From NCBI GenBank assembly GCA_023150565.1, contig JAKLKR010000001.1, positions 1 through 64,000 of the forward strand: a stretch of DNA of 64,000 nt, in the 5' to 3' direction. A model generated the notes under the pieces. The model was not told where the DNA came from and did no database searches. It was given only the letters and a program-made list of their open reading frames with translations. Position 1 is the first letter of the stretch. The number at the start of each line of letters is the position of its first letter. This document shows positions 51,766-61,058 of the stretch, piece by piece. Origin of the DNA: Planctomycetota bacterium. Its GTDB lineage: Bacteria > Planctomycetota > UBA11346. Both the position numbers and the translations under genes were made by a program.

Positions 51766-53619
51766 ATGCGCATCGAACACGGCCTGCTGCCCGGACACGT
51801 CCTGCAGCGCACCCCGCGCGGGGCGCGGGCCGCCATCACCGGCACCTGCGCCGCCAGCGGTCCGGTCACCGCCACCGTCCGGCGTGGCGGCAGGCTGCTG
51901 CTCCGCGCCCGGCGCGTCGGTGCGGCCCGGGACGGGCGCTTCCAGGCGGTGATCACCGGTCTGCCCGCAGGCGGCCCCTACGTGGTCGAACTGGCCTGCG
52001 CCAAGCAGCGGGTGGTGGTGGATCCGGTCTTCGTCGGCGACCTGTGGCTGATGGCCGGGCAGAGCAACATGGAGGGGGTCGGCAACCTCGCCGCTGCCCC
52101 CGCGCCGCACCCCCTGGTGCGCTGCTTCGGCATGGACCGGGTGTGGCGCCAGGCGCGCGATCCCCTGCACCAGCTCTATGCCTCGCCGGATGCGGTGCAC
52201 TGGAAGTGCTGCGACCTCTCCCTCGCCCGCAAGCGCCCGTTCACCCCGCTGGAGGCCGAGGCCGAGGCCCGGCGCCAGGCCAAGGGGGTCGGTATCGGGG
52301 TGTTCTTCGGCACGCTGATGCTGGAGCGCAGCGACGTGCCCCAGGGCCTGATCGCCACCGCCCACGGCGGCACCGGCATGGCGGAATGGGACCCCGCGCT
52401 GGGCAATCGCGGCGGCGAATCGCTCTACGGCTCGCTGATGCTGAGCGTGCAGGCGGTCGGGCAGCCTCTTGCCGGGGTGCTGTGGTACCAGGGCTGCAGC
52501 GACGCCACCGCGCAGCTGGTCGATGGCTACACCGCTCGCATGCAGGCGCTGGTGGCCGGCCTGCGCCGCGACCTGCGCCAGCCGCGCCTGCCGTGGATCG
52601 CGGTGCAGATCGCCCGGGTGGTCAGCGACACCCAGGACGGGGCGTCCTGGAACCGCCTGCAGGAGCAGCAGCGCCTGCTGCCGCAGATCATCCCCCGCCT
52701 CGACGTGGTGCCGGCGGTGGACCTCGAGATGGACGACAGCATCCACATCGGCAGCAACGGCAACGCGCTGCTGGCGGCGCGCATGGCCTCGGCCGCCGGC
52801 CGCCTGGTGCTGCGCGACCGCCGCGAGCGGCCGGCGATCCAGCCGCTGTCGGCGCGCCTGCTGCCGCTCGGCAGCGACCGCAACCTGGCGGTCGAGGTGC
52901 GCTTCGCCAACGTGCTCGGTGGGCTGGAATCCGCCGGACTGCCTCGCGGTTTCAGCGTGCTGGACGAGGCTGGGCGGGTGCTGCAGCTGATCCACAAGAC
53001 CGAGCTGGATGGCGACCGGGTGCGCCTGCTGCTGACCTGCCGGGTGACCGGTCCGCTGCAGGTCTGCTATGGCCGCGGCACCGACCCTGTGTGCACCATC
53101 CACGACCGCCGCGGCATGGGCCTGCCGGTGTTCACAGCCATGCCGGTGGAGATGCCGGCCGGGCTCAGCCTCTGGTTCCGCCGCTGGCGGGTGACCCCGC
53201 TGCAACCGGGCGAGGACATCGGCGGCCTGCCGCGGCCGCCGGCCGACGATGCGCGCGCCCAGGAACGCAGGTTCGAGCCGATCTTCGCCGACATGCATGC
53301 CGAATGGCTGGGTCGTACCGGCCACGCCGCCTTCCACAGCGAGGTCGAGATCCCGGCCGACATGGCGGTGGAGGTGCGCACCGGCTATGACGGCCCCTTC
53401 CGGCTGTGGCTCGGCGAGCGCGAGGTGCACACCGACCTGGCGGGAAGCAATCCCGCCCTGCCCGACGACCGCCTGCTGCGCGTGCGCCTGGCGCGCGGCC
53501 GCCACCCGGTGACCGTGCTGATGGCGCTCAACGGCGGCCGGGCCTGGGGCTTCTACCTGCGTCTGCGCCGCCTGGGCATCCCGGCCGGCCAGACGGCACC
53601 GGTGCCGGTGCCATGGTGA
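51766..53619 (+). CDS. SASA-type carbohydrate esterase (sialate O-acetylesterase-like)
   Basis: A 617-residue SGNH-type esterase. GQSNMEG carries the nucleophile (about Ser100); TAHGGTGMAEW gives the oxyanion block; DDSIHIG (about His327) the Asp/His pair. A C-terminal sandwich (~540-610; GYDGPFRLWLGEREVHTD, GGRAWGFYLRLRR) is shared with the end of the GH20 gene. There is no signal peptide, unlike the paralog at 3683. It starts 8 nt after the GH43-like stop, so the two are an operon. Removal of acetyl groups from the same glycan is likely (inference). Confidence 0.83.
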   Translation: MRIEHGLLPGHVLQRTPRGARAAITGTCAASGPVTATVRRGGRLLLRARRVGAARDGRFQAVITGLPAGGPYVVELACAKQRVVVDPVFVGDLWLMAGQSNMEGVGNLAAAPAPHPLVRCFGMDRVWRQARDPLHQLYASPDAVHWKCCDLSLARKRPFTPLEAEAEARRQAKGVGIGVFFGTLMLERSDVPQGLIATAHGGTGMAEWDPALGNRGGESLYGSLMLSVQAVGQPLAGVLWYQGCSDATAQLVDGYTARMQALVAGLRRDLRQPRLPWIAVQIARVVSDTQDGASWNRLQEQQRLLPQIIPRLDVVPAVDLEMDDSIHIGSNGNALLAARMASAAGRLVLRDRRERPAIQPLSARLLPLGSDRNLAVEVRFANVLGGLESAGLPRGFSVLDEAGRVLQLIHKTELDGDRVRLLLTCRVTGPLQVCYGRGTDPVCTIHDRRGMGLPVFTAMPVEMPAGLSLWFRRWRVTPLQPGEDIGGLPRPPADDARAQERRFEPIFADMHAEWLGRTGHAAFHSEVEIPADMAVEVRTGYDGPFRLWLGEREVHTDLAGSNPALPDDRLLRVRLARGRHPVTVLMALNGGRAWGFYLRLRRLGIPAGQTAPVPVPW

Positions 53620-54287
53620 GCCGTTGCAGACTGCCGGGGGGCGCCGCCTTCACCCTGATCGAGCTGCTGGTGGTCATCGCCATCGTCGCGGTGCTGGCCG
53701 GCATGCTCATGCCGGCCCTCGGCCTGGTCCAGCGCGCGGCCCGCACGACCAGCTGCCAGGCGAACATGCGCCAGGTCTACCTGGCCTATGCCATCTACGC
53801 CGAAGACTGGGAGGGGCGTCTGCCGCGCCTGTGGGCGGGTGGGGTGGAGCAGGCCCAGAGCGGCGGCAATATGAACTATCGTGGGCAGTTCGTGCCGCTG
53901 AGCGAGGCGGCCTGCATTGCCGGCCTGGGCTGGTGCCACAGCCCGGCCATCACCGTCTGCCCGAACACCGCCAGGGCCACGGTGCGGAACAACGAAGGCT
54001 ACGTCTGCTACCAGTCGCCGACCTATGCCCCCAACCTGTGCGCCTGGAACGCCTGGAGCCAGTGGGGCAGGCCCAGGACCAGCCATCTGCCGAGCGGGAC
54101 CAGCGCCTCCTCGCTGGTGCTGCTGTGCGAGGCCCTGCCCGCGAAGGGCGCCTGCTGGGACAGTCCGGTGGCGAACTACGTGTCCTTCACCCACAACGGC
54201 AAGGCCAACGCGCTGTGCTTCGATGGCCATGTCACCGCCTTCCAGCCGACCCAGGCGCTGTCGTACATGGTCGACGGCCAGTTCTGA
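53613..54287 (+). CDS. Pseudopilin-like prepilin protein with H-x9-DG motif
   Basis: A 224-residue protein. The leader MVSRCRLPGGAA precedes [20 protein letters not shown]. It shares AEDWEG, HSPAITVCPNTAR, YVCYQSPTYAPN and HNGKANALCFDGH (H-x9-DG) with the copy at 41418. ATG 53613 overlaps the SASA stop; GTG 53616 is an alternative. No separate operator is close, so it depends on the upstream promoter. The GH20 gene follows 12 nt downstream. Confidence 0.88.
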   Translation: MVSRCRLPGGAAFTLIELLVVIAIVAVLAGMLMPALGLVQRAARTTSCQANMRQVYLAYAIYAEDWEGRLPRLWAGGVEQAQSGGNMNYRGQFVPLSEAACIAGLGWCHSPAITVCPNTARATVRNNEGYVCYQSPTYAPNLCAWNAWSQWGRPRTSHLPSGTSASSLVLLCEALPAKGACWDSPVANYVSFTHNGKANALCFDGHVTAFQPTQALSYMVDGQF

Positions 54288-54299
54288 GCCGGGGAGGTC

Positions 54300-56378
54300 A
54301 TGGTGCAGAATGCGAATCACCCCGAATCCTTCCCGCGCGGCGCGGCGGCGCTGATCCCGCCGCCGCGCCAGCTGTCGGCCTGCGGCGGCCATTGGCGCCT
54401 GCCGGCGGCGGTGAGCATCGCGGTGCGCGATCCCGCCCTCGCCGATCTCGCGGCGCTCCTCGCCGGGCATCTGCGCGCCGCCGGCCTGGGCGGCCTCGAT
54501 CCTGCGGTGGTGGCCGATCCCGCCCAGGCCGGGATCGTGCTCGCGCTCGATCCGGCCCTGGCCGAGGAGGCCCATGTCCTCGCGGTGGTCGAGGGCGGCG
54601 CGACCCTGACCGGCGGGTCCGCCGCCGGGGTGGCCTGGGCCGCCGCCAGCCTGGTCCAGGCCCTGGTGGTCGAGCACGCCGAGCGCCGGCTGCCGCTGAT
54701 GCGCGTTGCGGACGCCCCGCAGTTCGGCTACCGCGGCCTGATGGTCGACGTGGCCCGCCACCCCCACAGCCTGGTCACCCTGAAGAAGGTGGTGGTGCTG
54801 TGCTGGTTCTACAAGGTACGGTTCCTGCAACTCCACCTCGCCGACGTGGAGGCCTTCGCCTTCCCCAGCACCGCCTTTCCCGATCTGGCGACCCCCGGCC
54901 GCCACCTGCCCCTGGAGGACTGGCGCGAGTTGGAGGCGTTCGCCGCCCGCCACCAGGTGGTGATCGTGCCGGAACTGGACGTGCCCGGCCACGCCAACCA
55001 GGCCCTGCGCCGGCTGTGCCCCACCGATCCGCCCACCGGCGCGCCGGTGGTCAACCCGGTCAGCGAGCGCACCTTCGCGGTCCTGGCCACCCTGCTCGAC
55101 GAGATCCTGGCGGTGTTCCCGCGCACGCCGTTCGTGCACATCGGCGCCGACGAGGTCGCCTATGACGGCTGGGCCAGGTGCCGGGACTGCGCCGCCTTCC
55201 TGCGCGAGCGCGGCCTGACCTCCATCGAGGAGGCCTACCGCCATTTCATCGCCCGCATGCACGGCCTCGTCACCGCCCGCGGCCGGCGCATGATCGTGTG
55301 GGAGGGCTTCGCCGCCGAAGGCGTCATCCCCATCCCGTTCGACGTCATCGTGCAGTTCTTCGACGTGGAATACCTCCAGCCCGAGCAGGCCATCGCGCGT
55401 GGCCACCAGGTGATCAACTCGTCGTGGGGGCCGCTTTACGTGGTGCCCGGCAACGCCACCTGCCCGCTGCCGCTGGTCCATCAGTGGTATCCCGGGATCT
55501 TCGGCGGCAACGCCCTCAGCTGCGTGCCCGACGCGCTGGCGCAGGCGCCGGCCTTCGCCGCCTGCGACCGCCTCGACCCCTTCTTCGCGCGCCCGCTGGC
55601 GGGCAGGCGCCACCCCTTCGCCAAGGCCCTGCCGGCCGCCGACCCCGCCCTGCTCGGGGCCATGATGTGCTCCTGGGAGATGCTCGAGGGCGACCAGGTC
55701 CCGGCCCTGCGCCGCCACCTGGCGGCGATGTCCGAGCGCTGCTGGAACCCGCAGGCCGGGCGTCCCTTCACCGACTTCCTGCTGCGCCTGGAGAGCACCG
55801 ACTGGCGCCTGGCCGGCCTGCTGCGCGCGGTGGTGCTGGCCGACCGCAACCGCATCCCCGACTTCGGGCCATGCGGACCGGAATACGGCCCGTTCATCAA
55901 CGATCTCGAGGCGGGCATCCGCGACGACGGCCCGGTCGCGCGCATCGCCGCGCCTCCCGCCGGGCTGGCGCTGCCGCGGCGCGCCTTCGCCGGCGACTTC
56001 TGCGACCTGCATCGCGAACTGCAGGAGCGCGCCGCCGGCACCGCGTGGTTCGTGCACCGCTTCACCGCGGTCCATGCGGCCGAGCCGACCGTGCCGACCG
56101 CGTTGCTGGGCTATGACGGTCCGGTGCGGGTGTGGTTGAACGGCGTCGAGGTCTTCACCGACCGCAGTGGAGCCAATCCGGCGCTGCGCGACATGGCCGC
56201 CATCCCGCTCGCGCCGCGTTCCGGCGCCAACGAACTGGCCATCGCACTCGACGCCGATGGCGGCAAGGCCTGGGGCATCTACCTACGGCTGCGCTCTGAC
56301 ATGCGCGCCAGCGGCACGCGCGGGCAGATCGCATCCAGTCCAGGCAGCCCGAGCGTGAAGGCCCAGCAACCAGCATAA
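54300..56378 (+). CDS. GH20 beta-N-acetylhexosaminidase
   Basis: A 692-residue protein. The GH20b N-domain (~25-140) precedes the TIM barrel (YRGLMVDVARHPHSLVTLKKV, VIVPELDVPGHANQALR). HIGADEVAYDGW carries the catalytic Asp284-Glu285 pair of substrate-assisted hydrolysis. A C-terminal sandwich (~600-670; GYDGPVRVWLNGVEVFTDRSG, GKAWGIYLRLR) resembles that of the upstream SASA esterase. There is no clear signal peptide. It releases terminal GlcNAc or GalNAc. The GGGGAGG site precedes the ATG. It closes the GH43/SASA/pseudopilin run. Confidence 0.9.
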   Translation: MVQNANHPESFPRGAAALIPPPRQLSACGGHWRLPAAVSIAVRDPALADLAALLAGHLRAAGLGGLDPAVVADPAQAGIVLALDPALAEEAHVLAVVEGGATLTGGSAAGVAWAAASLVQALVVEHAERRLPLMRVADAPQFGYRGLMVDVARHPHSLVTLKKVVVLCWFYKVRFLQLHLADVEAFAFPSTAFPDLATPGRHLPLEDWRELEAFAARHQVVIVPELDVPGHANQALRRLCPTDPPTGAPVVNPVSERTFAVLATLLDEILAVFPRTPFVHIGADEVAYDGWARCRDCAAFLRERGLTSIEEAYRHFIARMHGLVTARGRRMIVWEGFAAEGVIPIPFDVIVQFFDVEYLQPEQAIARGHQVINSSWGPLYVVPGNATCPLPLVHQWYPGIFGGNALSCVPDALAQAPAFAACDRLDPFFARPLAGRRHPFAKALPAADPALLGAMMCSWEMLEGDQVPALRRHLAAMSERCWNPQAGRPFTDFLLRLESTDWRLAGLLRAVVLADRNRIPDFGPCGPEYGPFINDLEAGIRDDGPVARIAAPPAGLALPRRAFAGDFCDLHRELQERAAGTAWFVHRFTAVHAAEPTVPTALLGYDGPVRVWLNGVEVFTDRSGANPALRDMAAIPLAPRSGANELAIALDADGGKAWGIYLRLRSDMRASGTRGQIASSPGSPSVKAQQPA

Positions 56379-56750
56379 CGCCGCTGGGTGGCGCGCGGCG
56401 CATGGGGTTGCCCGCAAGGTGGACCAAAGAGTGTTAGACAACCGGTTGTCATTTGGCCTGTCGACCATCAACTATGGCTCATCAACGGCTACTTCAGGGA
56501 TTGATCTGACGTCAAGTGGGCCTCGTTGTCAGGGGCTTGTGGCACGGCCATGCATGAATGGAGGGGGGAGCCCTGGAATGCTATGACAACGCGTATAGCC
56601 TCCCGCCCTCCCGTCGCCATCACCCCGACGATCGTCAAGGAGCAGGGTATCCTTTTTGCGGTAATTCCGCTGAAATAGCCGACGCGGCGCCGGCCGCCAA
56701 GCATACCCCGCCCACCCCTCCCCACCAGAGAGCACAAGGAAGCAGACCAC
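56379..56750. other. 372-bp gap, operator and leader, no gene seen
   Basis: Operator 9 sits near the start. A TGACGTCA palindrome lies near 56508 and a GCGG-TAATT-CCGC hairpin near 56657. TATCCT at 56648 could be a -10 box. No open frame looked real. Confidence 0.5.
56439..56448. promoter_or_regulatory. CAACCGGTTG operator 9, upstream of the symporter
   Basis: Perfect copy 61 nt after the GH20 stop and about 302 nt before the symporter start. No nearer start was found, so the leader may be long. Confidence 0.75.
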
Positions 56751-59102
56751 ATGCAATGGATCGACTGGGCGATCGTCGCCTTTCCCGTCATATTCGTCCT
56801 TGGTCTGGCAATCTACTGCCGCAAATACATCCGAGGGGTGTCCGACTATGTCGCCGCAGGGCGCGTGGCTGGCCGTTATGTGATGTGCGTTGCCGGTCTG
56901 GAATCGGGCCTGGGCATCATGTATCTGGTTAGTATGACTGAGGTAAAATACCAGGCCGGCTTCGCCATGGCGTTCTGGTACATGCTCGGTGCGCCGGTCG
57001 CCATGATCCTCGGGCTCACCGGTTTCTGCATCTACCGCTTCCGCGAGACCAAGGCCCTCTCCCTGGGCCAGTTCCTGGAGATGCGCTACAGCCGCTCGTT
57101 CCGCATTTTCGCCGCCTCCGTGCGCACGCTTGCCGAGATGCTCTGCAACGGCATCGCGCCGGCCATCGCCGCCGGGTTCTTCATCTACTTCCTGGGACTG
57201 CCCCACAAGATCACGGTGCTGGGTTTCACCATCCCGACCTTCTCCATCGTGGTGGGTTCGGTGCTGACCATGTCGATCGTCATCATGTGGAACGGCGGCC
57301 GCCTGTCGCTGCTGGTCACGGACACCATCCAGGGCCTGCTGAGCTACCCGATCTTCGTCATCATCGTCGTCTTCGTCCTCTACCACTTCTCGTGGGATGT
57401 TCAGATCGCTCCCGTCATGGCCGATCGCGTGGCCGGGGAAAGCTTCCTCAACCCGTTCGATGCCAGCCAGTTGCGTGACTTCAACCTGTTCATGGTGATC
57501 GCCGGCATCGCGCTCAGCGTGATCAACCGCGGCAACTGGCTGGGCAATGACGGCACCAATGCCGGACGCACCCCGCACGAGCAGAAGATGGCCGGCGTGC
57601 TCGGCGCCTGGCGCGGCGGCTTCTCCGGCCTGATGGCCCTGGTGATCGCCCTGGCGGTGATCACCTTCATGTGCCACAAGGATTTCGCGGTCCAGTCCCG
57701 CGAGGCGCGCCTGGAACTGGCGGGCAAGGCGGCGGAGGCGGTGGTGCCGGATGTCGAGACCAGGCAGAAGCTGGCCGAGAACCTGGCCGCCATCCCGCCC
57801 TCGACCCACACCATCGGCGTCGACGACCCCTATTCGCATAAGAAGAATGCCGACACGCCCTATATGCAGGCGGCCGGCGACACCTTCGGGCACGATCCCA
57901 AGGGCAATGACATCTTCCAGAGCTTCCGCACCGCCTACCACCAGATGATGATGCCGCTGGTGATGCGTCATCTGCTGCCCACCGGCATGCTCGGCATGTT
58001 CTGCCTGATGATGGTGACGATGATGCTGGCCACTGAGACCTCGCGCATGTTCAACAGCTCCTCCACCCTGATCCAGGACGTGGTGCTGCCCTTGCACAAG
58101 AATCCGATGACGCCGGAGCGGCACATGACCTGGCTGCGCGCCGGGGGCGTGATCGTGGCCGTGCTCTTCTTCGTCTTCTCGCTCTTCTTCCGCTCGGTCG
58201 ACTTCATCGTGATGTTCACCACCATCGTGCTCTCGATCTGGATGGGCGGCGCCGGCTCGGTGATCCTCGGCGGCCTGTACTCACGCTTCGGCAACACCGC
58301 CGGGGCTTACGCCTCGATCATCACCGGTGCGGTGATCTCGGTGGCGGCGATCATCGTGCAGCAGACCTGGGCGGCCCACGTCTATCCCTTCATCGATGCG
58401 CATGGTTGGACGCAGGGCATCGGCGCCTTCCTCGAGGCGGCCACCAAGCACACCGCTCCCTATGTGCAGTGGAAGATGGATGCGGTGAAGTTCCCCATCA
58501 ACTCCATCGAGATCTCGGTGATCGCCACCCTCTTCAGTATGGTGGCCTACGTCGCGGTCTCGCTGCTGACCTACCGCGGCGCCTACAACCTGGAGCGCAT
58601 GCTGCACCGCGGCCAGTACAACACCGATGGCGACCAGCATGTCACCGAGGAGACGAAATCGTTCAAGACCTTCATGGCCAAGCTCATCGGACTCTCGCCC
58701 GAGTGCTCCAAGGGCGACAAGATCCTGATCTGGTCGGTGTTCATGTGGTCGTTCGTCTACCAGGTGATCATCTGCTTCGTGGTGGTGCTGATCTGGAACC
58801 TGATCTGGCCCTGGCCGACCTCGTGGTGGACCCAGTACTTCTTCTACACCTCGATGGTGGTGGCGGGGATCGTCGGCATCATCACCACGGTGTGGTTCAT
58901 GATCGGCGGCTTCATCGACACCCGGCGGATGTTCAAGGACCTGGAGAACAGCGTGAACAACCCGCTGGATGACGGCTGGGTCAAGGGGCACGTGTCCCTG
59001 ATGGACGTCGAGAAGCTCGGATCCGATGACGAGAGCTCCAGGCGCCTGGCGGTGCCCCCCAAGTCCGACAAGTCGGACAAATCGGACAAGCCGCAGCACT
59101 GA
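56751..59102 (+). CDS. Sodium:solute symporter family transporter
   Basis: A 783-residue membrane protein with about 14 hydrophobic segments. The N-terminal SSS core is clear (SDYVAAGRVAGRYVM, ETKALSLGQFLEMRYSRSF). A soluble insert of ~90 residues (RLELAGKAAEAVVPDVETRQ) lies between mid helices, and a SDKSDKSDK tail ends the protein. Family members import sugars, sialic acid, myo-inositol or amino acids with Na+. Base use is less GC-biased than in its neighbours, as in highly expressed or conserved genes. It ends with a strong terminator. Being downstream of operator 9 and GH20, it is a candidate importer of the released sugar. Confidence 0.87.
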   Translation: MQWIDWAIVAFPVIFVLGLAIYCRKYIRGVSDYVAAGRVAGRYVMCVAGLESGLGIMYLVSMTEVKYQAGFAMAFWYMLGAPVAMILGLTGFCIYRFRETKALSLGQFLEMRYSRSFRIFAASVRTLAEMLCNGIAPAIAAGFFIYFLGLPHKITVLGFTIPTFSIVVGSVLTMSIVIMWNGGRLSLLVTDTIQGLLSYPIFVIIVVFVLYHFSWDVQIAPVMADRVAGESFLNPFDASQLRDFNLFMVIAGIALSVINRGNWLGNDGTNAGRTPHEQKMAGVLGAWRGGFSGLMALVIALAVITFMCHKDFAVQSREARLELAGKAAEAVVPDVETRQKLAENLAAIPPSTHTIGVDDPYSHKKNADTPYMQAAGDTFGHDPKGNDIFQSFRTAYHQMMMPLVMRHLLPTGMLGMFCLMMVTMMLATETSRMFNSSSTLIQDVVLPLHKNPMTPERHMTWLRAGGVIVAVLFFVFSLFFRSVDFIVMFTTIVLSIWMGGAGSVILGGLYSRFGNTAGAYASIITGAVISVAAIIVQQTWAAHVYPFIDAHGWTQGIGAFLEAATKHTAPYVQWKMDAVKFPINSIEISVIATLFSMVAYVAVSLLTYRGAYNLERMLHRGQYNTDGDQHVTEETKSFKTFMAKLIGLSPECSKGDKILIWSVFMWSFVYQVIICFVVVLIWNLIWPWPTSWWTQYFFYTSMVVAGIVGIITTVWFMIGGFIDTRRMFKDLENSVNNPLDDGWVKGHVSLMDVEKLGSDDESSRRLAVPPKSDKSDKSDKPQH

Positions 59103-59116
59103 TCGCTGTGGCTCGA

Positions 59117-59149
59117 AGCCCGGCCGGCAGCCCGCCGGCCGGGCTTTTT
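59117..59149 (+). terminator. Rho-independent terminator after the symporter
   Basis: Perfect 12-bp stem AGCCCGGCCGGC / GCCGGCCGGGCT (59117-59128, 59134-59145), 5-nt loop, then TTTTT. It is the clearest terminator in the window and marks the end of the glycan block. Confidence 0.93.
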
Positions 59150-59224
59150 CGTGTCGTCCCCCCCCGGGCGGCCGCCGGCGCATTCCCGGTTGAGTCGAGG
59201 CGCGCCCGGCCACCGTGCCGCCCC

Positions 59225-59971
59225 ATGCCCGCGCCCGTCTCGGCGGTGATCATCGTCAAGGATGGCGAGCGGCACCTGGCCCAGGTGCTGGCGGCGGTGG
59301 CGTGGTGCGCCGAGGTGCTGGTGCTCGATTCCGGCAGCACCGATCGCACCCTGGAGATCTCCCGCGCCGCCGGGGCGCGGGTCGAGCACCAGGACTTCCT
59401 GGGCTATGGGCCGCAGAAGCGCGCGGCGGTGGCCATGGCCCGGCACGACTGGATCCTCTCCCTCGACGCCGACGAGGTGCTGGACGCCGAGGCGGCGGCG
59501 GCGATCCGCGCCCTGGCGCTCGGCGATCCTGCGATCGGCTACCGCATCCGCCGGCGCAACCACATCGGGGCGCGCGAGGTGCGCCATGGCCTGTGGAGCC
59601 CCGACCGCTGCCTGCGGCTGTTCAACCGCACCCGCGCCAACTTCAACGAGGTGCGCATCCACGAGGCGGTGGTGGCGGGCGGGCCGGTGCGCGACCTGCC
59701 CGGGTCGATCATCCACTATACCTTCCGCGACTGCGCCGACGTTTTCGGGCGCATGCCGCCCTATTCCCGCGCCAAGGCCGCGGCCTACCGCGCCCGCGGC
59801 CGGCGCGCCGGTGCCACGCTGCTGCTGGCGCGCGCGGCCTGGGGCTTCGTGCGCAGCTACGTGCTCAAACGCGGCTTCCTCGACGGCCGCCTGGGGGTGG
59901 TGGTGGCGCTCAGCGTGGCGGTCGACGCGGTGCTCGGCCTGGCCCTGGCGGGCGAGGACGAGGCGCCGTGA
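59225..59971 (+). CDS. Family 2 glycosyltransferase (WaaE/KdtX-like)
   Basis: A 248-residue protein. The GT2 fold start (VSAVIIVKDGERHLAQVL), DSGSTDRTLEI, and the LDADEVLD metal-binding DxD-like block are typical of lipopolysaccharide-core transferases of the WaaE type. RGFLDGRLGVVVALS is the usual end. ATG 59225 was preferred over upstream ATGs that lie inside the terminator region. The next gene overlaps it by 4 nt. It is probably part of cell-envelope glycan synthesis. Confidence 0.85.
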   Translation: MPAPVSAVIIVKDGERHLAQVLAAVAWCAEVLVLDSGSTDRTLEISRAAGARVEHQDFLGYGPQKRAAVAMARHDWILSLDADEVLDAEAAAAIRALALGDPAIGYRIRRRNHIGAREVRHGLWSPDRCLRLFNRTRANFNEVRIHEAVVAGGPVRDLPGSIIHYTFRDCADVFGRMPPYSRAKAAAYRARGRRAGATLLLARAAWGFVRSYVLKRGFLDGRLGVVVALSVAVDAVLGLALAGEDEAP

Positions 59972-61047
59972 GGATCGCCTACGACGTCACCCCCACCTGC
60001 CACCGCCACCGTTCCGGGGTGGCGCGCTATGCCGTGGACCTGGCCGAGTCCCTGGTCGCGGCCGGCGTGCAGGTCGAGCCGTGGTGCCGGCTGTCGCGCT
60101 GGCGCAAGCGCGGCTGGTGCCACCGCCCCGGCGGCGCCGCCATCCGCTGGTACCAGGAGGGCCTGTGGCCGTGGCGCTGCGGCGCCGAGGTGGTCCACGG
60201 CACCGATGTGCGCGTGCCGGGCTGGGGTCCGTGCGCGCGGGTGGCGACCATCCACGACGTGTTCCACTGCCTGCCCATGGCGGTGGGCTGGTCGAGCCCG
60301 GCATTCGCCGCGCGGGCGCGCGTCCACTATGCCCAGAGCGCGGCGCGCGCCCACCTGCTGGTGGCGGTGAGCGAGGCCACCCGCCAGGACGTGATCGCCC
60401 ACCTCGGCGTCGATCCCGCGCGCATCGTCGCGGTGCCGCACGGCATCGACGGGCGGTTCGCCCCCCAGCCGCCGGCGGCGGTGGCGGCGGCGCGCTCGGC
60501 GCTGGGCCTGCCGGAGGGCTATCTGCTCTATGTCGGCGCCATCGCCATCCGCAAGAACCTGCCGGCGCTGGTGCGGGCCTATGCCGCCTCGACCCTGCGC
60601 GGGCGGCTGCCGCTGGTGCTGGCGGGCGGCGCCAGCGATGCCAGCGCGGCGGTGGCCGAGGCGGTGCGCGCCTGCGCCCTGGGCGACTGGGTGCGGGTGG
60701 TCGACTTCGTGCCCGACGCCCACCTGCCGGGGCTGTACGCCGGCGCGGCGGCGGTGTGCCTGCCCAGCCTGTATGAGGGCTTCGGGCTGCCGGTGCTCGA
60801 GGCCATGGCCTGCGGTGCGCCGGTGTTCACCAGCGACCGCGGCGCGTTGGCGGAGGTCGCCGGCGGCCATGCCGTCACCGCCGATCCGGATTCGGTCGAG
60901 GCCATGGCCGCGGCCCTGCCTCGCGCCCTCGACCTGTCGGCCGAGGCGCGCGCGCGCGCCCGCGACCACGCCCGCACCTTCACCTGGGCGCGCTGCGCCC
61001 AGGGTCATCTCGCCGCCTACCGCCGCGCCATCGAATTGCGCGGATAA
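59968..61047 (+). CDS. GT4-family glycosyltransferase
   Basis: A 359-residue transferase. The N-terminal RSGVARYAVDLAESLVAAG, mid HDVFHCLPMA, AVSEATRQDVIAHLGVDPARIVAVPHGID, and the C-terminal PSLYEGFGLPVLEAMACGAPV (EX7E donor site) fit GT4. The GTG start overlaps the preceding stop (GTGA). It probably adds a sugar in the same pathway as the GT2 gene. Confidence 0.87.
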   Translation: MRIAYDVTPTCHRHRSGVARYAVDLAESLVAAGVQVEPWCRLSRWRKRGWCHRPGGAAIRWYQEGLWPWRCGAEVVHGTDVRVPGWGPCARVATIHDVFHCLPMAVGWSSPAFAARARVHYAQSAARAHLLVAVSEATRQDVIAHLGVDPARIVAVPHGIDGRFAPQPPAAVAAARSALGLPEGYLLYVGAIAIRKNLPALVRAYAASTLRGRLPLVLAGGASDASAAVAEAVRACALGDWVRVVDFVPDAHLPGLYAGAAAVCLPSLYEGFGLPVLEAMACGAPVFTSDRGALAEVAGGHAVTADPDSVEAMAAALPRALDLSAEARARARDHARTFTWARCAQGHLAAYRRAIELRG

Positions 61048-61058
61048 CCAGGAAAAAC

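Noticed and set aside
56657..56675. Terminator from T5 plus GCGG-TAATT-CCGC hairpin
   Set aside because: The T-run precedes the hairpin on the plus strand and the stem is only 4 bp.
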